Shown here: positions 22,901-31,900 of the stretch, one piece after another
Layout: each line of letters opens with the position of its first letter
How positions within the stretch are numbered: position 1 is the first letter of the stretch
Assembly (NCBI GenBank): GCA_032173965.1
Contig: CM063313.1
Location: 1,121,805-1,185,804, forward strand
DNA length: 64,000 nt
DNA from: Sitta carolinensis
Taxonomy: Eukaryota; Chordata; Aves; Passeriformes; Sittidae
Direction of reading: 5' to 3'
Notes under the pieces: generated by a model
The model's database searches: none
Told to the model about the DNA's origin: nothing
The model's input: the letters and a program-made list of their open reading frames with translations, nothing else
Position numbers and translations under genes: made by a program

Positions 22901-25900
22901 TCTCGATCAAATCTTTTTGAGGATGCTATAAGTGCACTTGGTAAGTGGAGAGGTTTTTTTTAATGTAGACATTATTTTGGTGCAGCAGAAACATGACAGA
23001 TTAGCAGATGTTTACATTTTCGGTATCGGTCAATTTAAAAGTTATAATCAAAGTGCTCTTCTCCAAGACCTGAGGTTGATATCTTGGAACCAGCTTCAAG
23101 AACAACTTTACATAAAGGGAAGAATATTTCCCTTTATGTATTTTTATTGTGTAAAAGGAAGATCCTTGCATTCCTGCTTTTTTTTCCCGATTTGCTTAAA
23201 TTTCTCTTCTAACTATTCACTTTGAAGTAGCTTGAGTAGAAGGCTCGATGTAAATAGGTGTGTGCTTTTCACTTTTGCACCCCAGAATGCAGGGCTGATG
23301 AAATGGCTGTCTTTATTATTAACTTGTTCCAGCTTTGAAAGTAATTTGCTTTTTGACATATTAAGATTAGATCAATTCACCAGATCTGCTGCTATCTGGG
23401 CTGAGAAATGAATACCTCCATGTATTCAGTCACTTACTTTTATTGTGACAGTTTAAATAATCATTGTTTCCTAGTGGAATAGACAGAATAAAGACAACAG
23501 GAATATTGTCTCATTTATGCTGATTTAGGTAGCTAGGAAATTATCAGACAAACCTACAATTCTTCTACTAAAATTTTTGGGTTGTTTTGGAGTGCAACAT
23601 TTAGGTACAGAAATGAGGAGGTGGGGTTTTTATTCTGTCTTTAAATATGAAGCTGCAATTTTGTACAAAGAGTTAAACCAAGTAAAGAGTTTCACTTATG
23701 TTTTCATGTGGGTATACTGGAGCCAGGTGCTGTGATTAAGCAGCCCAGGGTGATTTAGAAGCAGCAATAATATTTTACATTAATTAGTGGTAGATACTAG
23801 ACTTTGTCCAGCTGCAGCTTAGATCTTAGGTGTGATATACTGTTTTAAATTGTATGATCAAAAATAGCTGATTGAGACTGATAGCAGGAGACAAAAATGT
23901 AACAATAAAACTAAACTGGCTGAAGTGATTACTGCTACCAAAGATGCTTCTTTACCCATTCGTAATAACATAGTGGCCAAGATGAGGTCATCACCAGCAC
24001 TCAGGTTAACAGTGTTGATCAGCAAGTTAAATGAAGCTGGTGGTCTTGATTCAAATCTCTTTAAAACTGGGGAAAAAAACCCAAAATATTTCAAGAGCAT
24101 CACCTCACAGTCTATTTTATATGGGTGTTCTTTGGTTGGTGACTGATGGAGTAAACCTATGTGTCCCTAATGTGCTTGGACATAAAAGGTATTGAGTGTG
24201 ATTTTCTGGGTAAGCATACTGTAAGTGTTGTCATCCAAAAAATTTTCAATGGCAGTAACCATGAGCTCTGTGGTTTTTTTCCTTTAAAAAGTGTCCTGAG
24301 GGTAATTTGCTTGCCCAGATTGATGGAGTATGTTTTCTCATCTTAAGTTGGGTCTTACATGTATTCTAACTGGCTTCTCAATTACATTGTTTGAAATTAA
24401 TTGACTTTGCTTTAAAAGCAGGGATTGGTTTCTATGATTTGCTGTTGTTTTCAGTTAAATGCTGAAAAATGATGTGGCTTGGTGTGCTATGTGAAGATCT
24501 GCATGTCTTGCAGTCCTTGTGCAACCACATCTTTCACAGGAGCAGCCTAAGATTTCTTTAGGACATAGGATGAGAATTATTGTGGGGAGTGCAATGAACT
24601 GGATTTGAGAGTTAATCCTGCTTTAAAATGTTATCTGAAAGACAAAAACAAAGAGCAGAATCAATTCAGCATTGACCTCAAACATTTCCACTAGCACTAG
24701 AGACATATAGGCCTGACTCCATATCATGACATTGCTGGTGTGCAACTTCTGAATTATTATTCTTGATCTCGCTCTTACACAATTTATGAAGTAGGCTGTA
24801 TGGAGTATGTCCACCTACATTTTCAGTAACTCTCTTTTCCTCCTTTGGCTTTTAATTTTGCCTTAGATAGTAGCCTGTGCAGAGCAAGCTAGCCTTTTTG
24901 TATCTTTTTCCTTTATCAAATCTCTCACACTGTTCTAGCCTCTACCTTGCTATGTTGAAAAAGCAATACAGAAGTGTTTGAGTAGTCAATTACATCAACA
25001 GGTGTTCTGTCTGCTTAGTTAGTTTCTTAGGAGTAGTAAGGGTAAACTAGTGCTGTGTAGGGAAGACTGTGAGCAGAAGTAGCAAAATCATTGTGTTGGG
25101 ACAATCATTGGCTTGGCTTTTTTGCTTCCCTGAAGACATGTGTAGAAGTATGTATCTCTAGAGCAAAGTTTAGGTGATTTTTTTATTTCACATCTGAAAA
25201 AATTCGGATAGGTGTGAAATGACAGATCTTGTAGTTCCGGATGAAGACATGACGAACTTACCGTTACTTAAACTCAGGTTGGCACTATTACTTTGAGGCC
25301 TGAATAATAAATACTCAGATTAGTCAAGGCTTTTAAATCCTTTATGTATGGATTTAAGTACCCTTGGGCTAGGACTGTTTTATTGTTTGTTTTTGAGTAT
25401 ACTGCCCTAAGTCATACACCCACTGATTATTTAAAAGCACACATTAAGAAACAGGCAGTATTAATGCTGGCTTGAGTTAAGCACCTTCTCCCTAAGGGAA
25501 CGTCATGTTTTCTTTGATTCTTCTAATTATGACTTACTTGCCTTAACAGAGTAGCTCTTTGTATTTGTTTCCTCTGGGGTTTTTAAAATATTATTAATCA
25601 ATTGTTTTTTATGATGACTGTTAATTATTCAACTTTGCTGTAACTAACTTACTAGTTGCAGAGTCAGTCAGTAGTAGGATTTCACTGAGATTAGGAAAAC
25701 GTTTTTCCAAGGAAGGAGATGGTATGTTAATGCCTGGGTTTGTTGGTATTTTTTTTTCCCCCAGGAAGATAACCATGAAGATTTGCCCAATTACAAAGTT
25801 TAATAGAATAGTTACCTTTTTATTTTTTTTTTTTAATTGTTATACTTGCTGTCTGCTTTTGAGGTGGGAACATTAAATGGATTATGAAAAGAGATAATCT

Positions 25901-28900
25901 TCATTACAGTGACATTAGTGTAGTGAACAGTTGCCCCTAATTTGCTCCAGATACAGTGTGTGTATCTTTTGTCTTGATTGCTGCAGGTGTGGGACTGTTT
26001 TCATCTATTTTTGCTGTAAGAGGTGGGGGATTTGATGTAATAGATGTCTAGTCAAATGTTAAATTGAGTGAGATAAGAATTAAATGAGCTAACTTGGTTT
26101 CCTGAACCCTCTCTGAAGTCTTGAGTGACTTTTCCTAGATACAACTTTTGAGTCTTCAGCCTTCTTTAAGTTGGTCCACATTAAGTTGATTAAATTACTT
26201 TGATCATCATCACCAGCATGTAGCAATATAATGGTCATCACTAATTGTTACCTCACAACAGCATAGCAGAAAGTCTTTATTTGGAAAATCCTCAATGGCT
26301 AATAATTTGACAGGCAGATTTCAGTTTAATACATTTCCAAATGTAAGCTGCAGGAGACTTCTCTTGATTACATCAGGAATTGATTATTAGCTGTGAGGAT
26401 GCCCTTGACCTTAAATGAAAATTTGAAGAGAGAACATTATTTCAATTACAAGTACAGAAGTATCACAAGTACTGCTTTTGTCAGTAGAAGTTTACATTTT
26501 CTTCATTACCCTCCACTATTTCCAATCAAATTAATAATGAAACCACTGAATATATTTGGAATTAAACCCACAGAACCATAGAATGTTTAATATGAAGTAC
26601 TCTTTTCAATGAATGACTGAAATTCAGGTAAAAATTATACTTACCCATTGAAACTTTTTCTCTGTGTGTGTGATTATTTTCATCTTATTCCCTTAAAATG
26701 GTGGTCCTGTGACTTCCAGTGACTGGTCAGTCCTATGAGAACATGGTGACTGAGATCATGTCCATGGGCTATGAGCGGGAGCAGGTGATTGCAGCACTAA
26801 GGGCCAGCTTCAACAATCCTGACAGAGCAGTGGAATACCTTCTGATGGTGAGCACTTACCTTGCCTGCACCTTGTTCTTTCAATTTCTGTTTTTCACATA
26901 ATACCTTTCACTTTGATTTTGGTGTTATTTTGAGCTGACTTTTAAAATATTAAAATATTTACTATTTTAAATGTCACTGAAAGTGATGTTTGCAATCTGG
27001 AAAGATAAGATCGAAATTTTGACAGACATGGTGTGTCATAGAAAACACTGAAGTGATCCTAACCACCTCTACCACTTCTTTGCTTTCATTTTTTGTTGAT
27101 TGATATGGATATGTCTGTAAAGTGTGTCCAGTTACAGTGATAGCTTTAACTGCCAATGTTTTGCTCAGTGGTTTTGTGTCATCTCTTAGTGACTGCATTA
27201 GTTGATTAGTTGTACTTTTGTGTCTATATCATCACCATTCCTTAGGTTCCAGTTTACTTTTTTTGCTAATGATGCACAGTGTACTGTACTGTACACAGTG
27301 TAATGTACTTTCCAAACAGAAAGGTTTGAGAGGTTGGGTTTTTTTTGTACTGAGATTAATTTAACTGGTGTTTTCATTTCAGCAGTGTTTTAGAGAAGAA
27401 ACAGTTTTCATTTGATAAATAAAGCTTGAAGGTTTAAATGAACTTCATTGGCATGAAAGGAAATAGAAGAGTAATTTCACTTTAATGAAAACCCTGTGAG
27501 TTGTTTTAGGAGTGATTTGGATTTTGTTGTTGTGTACCTTAACTTGACAGGTGAATTGTAACCACCATAGATTCTGTCTGATTTTGTTGCCTAATCAGTA
27601 TTTCTAGTACATTTAATTTTTGCTCTGGCATACCATTTTTCCTGTGATGAGGTTTTTCCTTTTAGTAGATCTGAACTTTATTAAAATCTGGCAACCAGAT
27701 ATCTTGACCTAATCCTTGCAAAATACATGTGGATTGAATTTCTGATTGATTGATAAGAAATCTGGCATCTTTACCCTCAAAACTTAATTTTGTTAATGAA
27801 GTTTTCCCTCAGTATTTACAACTATAAGTCCCTGGCATGCTTCTTACGTACATTAATGTTCCTGAGACTTTGTAATCTTTAGATTTTAAACTGACAACAA
27901 ATGTTTAGAGTACACAAATGTGAAATGTTCAATCCCCAGCTAGCATTAGGCCAAGCAAGGGTGAATGCAATAGCTCCCAACTCTCTGTCATAAGTCTGCA
28001 AGTTCAAACATTTGTTTTTCATGTTATAAAAATGTTGGGTTTTACTGTTCATCTAGTCTGTAAATGCACCATGAATTCGGTGCCTCCTTTAAGTGTTGGA
28101 CCTGCTGTGTGTGTGGCAGTCCTACACCGTGTGCAGTTCTTGAGCACTCGATTTCTGGCATTTCCCTCCTCTAGCTTATTTCTGTTCAGGACCTCCACAA
28201 CAGAGATAGAATGTCCCTGTGATAGAGCTACATGTCACATCTGCCAAATGCATTGACTGCTATGAGCAGTTCATTTCTAGTCCTTCACTAGGTCCTGTAT
28301 ATAAAATGGGTCCTTCTGTTAAATAAGACGTCCCTTTATGTTTTGTGTTATCCTTCACTGGAAATACCTTTTCTTTTTTCTTCCCTTTCCTCCAGCTGGG
28401 AAAGGGAGTCGGGAGAAGTGGTCTTGCTTTTGGAGACCGTATTAGATGGCAGACATTTTGCAGTCCTTCCTGAAGAATCCTTTTGCTGTAAATGGTCTTT
28501 GTAACTGTTCTGGATCTGCTGGGGTCTGAAGATGTTCCTTACTTCGCTGCTGCATCAAAAGAAGTTTCTTTTTAGTTACTATCGATCTGATCTGTTGATG
28601 ACACTGTTCTTTGACCCTCTCTCTACATTACTTGCCCCCAAACCATCATCAGCACTATCTTTTATATAATCTACAGATTAGGATTAAGACACTGTCCAGG
28701 TTTAAAGAACCTGGGTACAGCAAGGGTAAGGTGTTGGAAAGGACTTAAATTGCAATTAAAGTACAGCAGTTCCTCAGATGAGCCCTGAAGATCCTACTTG
28801 TTGTCCAAGGTTCAGATGGCAGCCTCCTCAGTTTTCATTGCTTGATCATTGAAGATTATAGATGTAATCCTGTGTCCTGTGATCTGTGGTTATAGAAGGA

Positions 28901-31900
28901 GTTGCAAAAGATTTCCTTTGTTTTTCTACACTCCAGACTAATCTTCAGAGGCATTTACAATCAAATCTCTCTTTCAGCCAAGGATTTCCTAAAATGTGTT
29001 TAGAAAGGAGTTTTGTCATGTCTTCAGTAACCAGCCTTCTAGTTTGAACATTTTTTAGGGGACATTTCTTTAGTATGAGCATAATCAAATACTGAACATA
29101 ATTCCTAGACACGTGGTCAACGTCCTGTGCCCGTCAGTGTTTCAGAGGCATTTCGACAATGCCCTTTACAGGCTTTAACCTTTGGTTAGTCAGTGGGACT
29201 AGATGATTATTATAAGTACCTCCCAACTGGAACTATTTTGTTCTCGGTTCGGTGCAGGAGTTGGACTTGATGTGATTATTGCCCTGCAGAGAGCAATGTC
29301 AGCTAAAAACCACTGTACTGCTCAGTTAAACAATAAACAATTGTTTCATCCACCATCAGGCAACAGTGGCCTTTTTTGCTGTTCAAGCAGTGTTTGCATT
29401 CAGAGTGGCTTATGTGTGGTTTAATACCATGCTTTATTCTGTTGTGTAGCTGTGTGAACAAGGTCCATATGTCTCGCTGACATTGTCTGATTGCAGCTCT
29501 ACATAGTCTCTGTTATTTGGAGAGTGATACTTGAAGCTTGTGTTCAAGAGTTAGGATGATGTTCAAGATGACAAATAATTTCTAAGTAAATTTGTTTGAA
29601 CTAGTTTGCACAGTCCTTCCATTCAAGAACAAACTTAAAAGTTTAAACAAGCACATGTTGTTTGATCTGGACACAGATTGCAGTGATGACATATGCCTGT
29701 GAATAGGTGAAATCAGCTAGTAATTTCATAAGATTAACCCAAGTTGTTACATTATATATAGATTGCCAGAAATGACTGATTTGATGGGAAAAGGTATTTA
29801 TTTAATCAGTGCTCTGTAAGCCACTGATAAGGGAAAGTTACCTCAGAATTATAACATGAATGGAATCCTCCTCCCCTTTAGTGGAGGGAGGGATGTGTAG
29901 CAAGCTTACTGAGCCATGTGAAGGTAATGAGGTGTGTGACAGGGAAATCTTACATTTATTCTCCTAAGTGGCTTAAATGTGCACTTGATGATCGGGTCAT
30001 TTATACTTTGATGTGCTTCTTAATAAACAGGTAAGGCAAAGAGCATTGCTTGGAGCACTGTCCAGTTCTCCCTTTCTAGATGTGCCCTCAATATTAGCTG
30101 TATATTTGTCCTTTTTGTTCAGGTGTAATGATGAACATACCATGTGAAGATCATGTTACAGCAGGACTTTTAATCTACATTACCTACCAGTGATTTTTAT
30201 GGTAGGCTTGACAAACCTCTTCATTGTCTGGTTACCCTGTAGTTCTGTAATATTTCCACCCACCCAGTTCCTTTGTGGTCCCCCCAAACAAGGGTGACCC
30301 TCATTTGGGTATTTTCTCTGGGTGGTTCCAACAGGATTTGTTGTAATAATCTTCATGTCTCTCCCATGAGTAAGTTTCCAGGCTTCAGAAAGGCAGATTG
30401 AAAAGACTTGTTGCAGGAGTTCAGTGACAGTGAGGAAGGCAGGGTTTGGGTAGGAAGCTTGAAGGATTTTCACGCAGGAGAAGAGTAGTAGAGTGAGGTA
30501 TCATGGTTGTATAAACTATATTCTAGGTTATTATAATGTTGTTTTTTAGCTTTGTCCATTTCAGCCCCCTGAGAAGTCAGTTCCTATATAAAGTTGCTTG
30601 TGCATAGAAAATAAACAAATGGCAAGTTAATTTTTTTTAACTGCTAAAGCTGGGTGACATACATTTTCACATTTAAGATAAGTAAGTGACATCTTTTCAT
30701 TGAGGAAAGAGGTTCCAAGAGCTGTGTTCTTGTATCTCTTCTCAATTTCTTGCCGGTTGTATGGAATTGTAATCTTAGCATTTTTTACTGCAATTTTTTG
30801 CTGTAATGTCACTTTAGCACAACAGTATAACAGAGTGTAACAGTATATTTAGTCTAACTTCTTCACTCATACCAAATATCTTTAAACAGGATTCAAAACA
30901 AGTATTTTTTATCAGACAAAGTGTGTTTTAAAGTGATACAGGACATGCTTTACTGCCTTTTTATACAAACTGCACATTTTTCCTGCCAAAAACTAAAATT
31001 AATATTTTCACAGTGTTCTCTGTCAGTTATAAATACATAACTCAAAGGATCTTGCCTCGTATTTGCAGTGAAAGCATTACGTTGTTTTTTTTTTTCTCCC
31101 CTTCATTCTGAAACCCAAATACTGCATGCAGTTGAAACATATCTATTAGCATTCTGTGGGTAATGATGTGAACTGTGGCTTTAGGGTATACCTGGAGATA
31201 ATCAGGCTGTGGCTGACCCCCCCCAACCACCAAGCACTGGTGCATCTCAGTCTTCAGCAGTGGCAGCAGCAGTAGCAACTATACCCACGACTACTAGTTC
31301 ACTAGGAGGTAAGAAGGGCTGTATTTGAGAAGATGTGATAAACAATGGGCACTTAATCAATCTCTTTTTTAGTCAGTTTTAAATTCCAGGTGCTTGTGAG
31401 CTGTTCAGAGGGAACTGGGCAAGAGCTGTTAACATGGAAATTCCAGGTGTGGTACTTTCTTGGGGCAAGTGCCTGGTAGAATGTCATGTGCAAAGTTTTC
31501 AAAAAATGAAGTGAACTTGCACAATTTCTTTAATTCAGTATTCTGGATTCTTAAGTGGAAGACCATGGATGTCGGGGGTAGTGGGGTGGTTGTATTTTCT
31601 CTCATTTAAACTCTGGCTTTCTACTCTGTGACTGACTGGGCACTGTCCCCTCTGACTATGTTAGTATATTTACCACACATATCAAGGGAGAAACCCGAAA
31701 TTAGGCCATGAGGTGTAGCACTGGAGAGACGTATAAATGACCTTGGACTCCTCACTCCGCAGTGTAGTACTTCGACTGTGGTTGGTGTCTGCTGAAGAGG
31801 ATATTTATCATGTATTTATCTCCCTCTTAAACAGAGATAGACAAATACATGAGAGGAGCCTAATGAAGGGGTAGGAAGGGTCTGTCTTAGGCTGTGGTAG

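Noticed and set aside
26565..26590. Possible reverse-strand CR1 tail (ACCATAGAATG)
   Set aside because: Only about 12 bases resemble the CR1 terminus and nothing upstream on the minus strand matches CR1.
26719..26901. Stand-alone 60-residue UBA-domain protein
   Set aside because: This is RAD23B exon 6 read through its donor site; the reading after residue M220 is intron.
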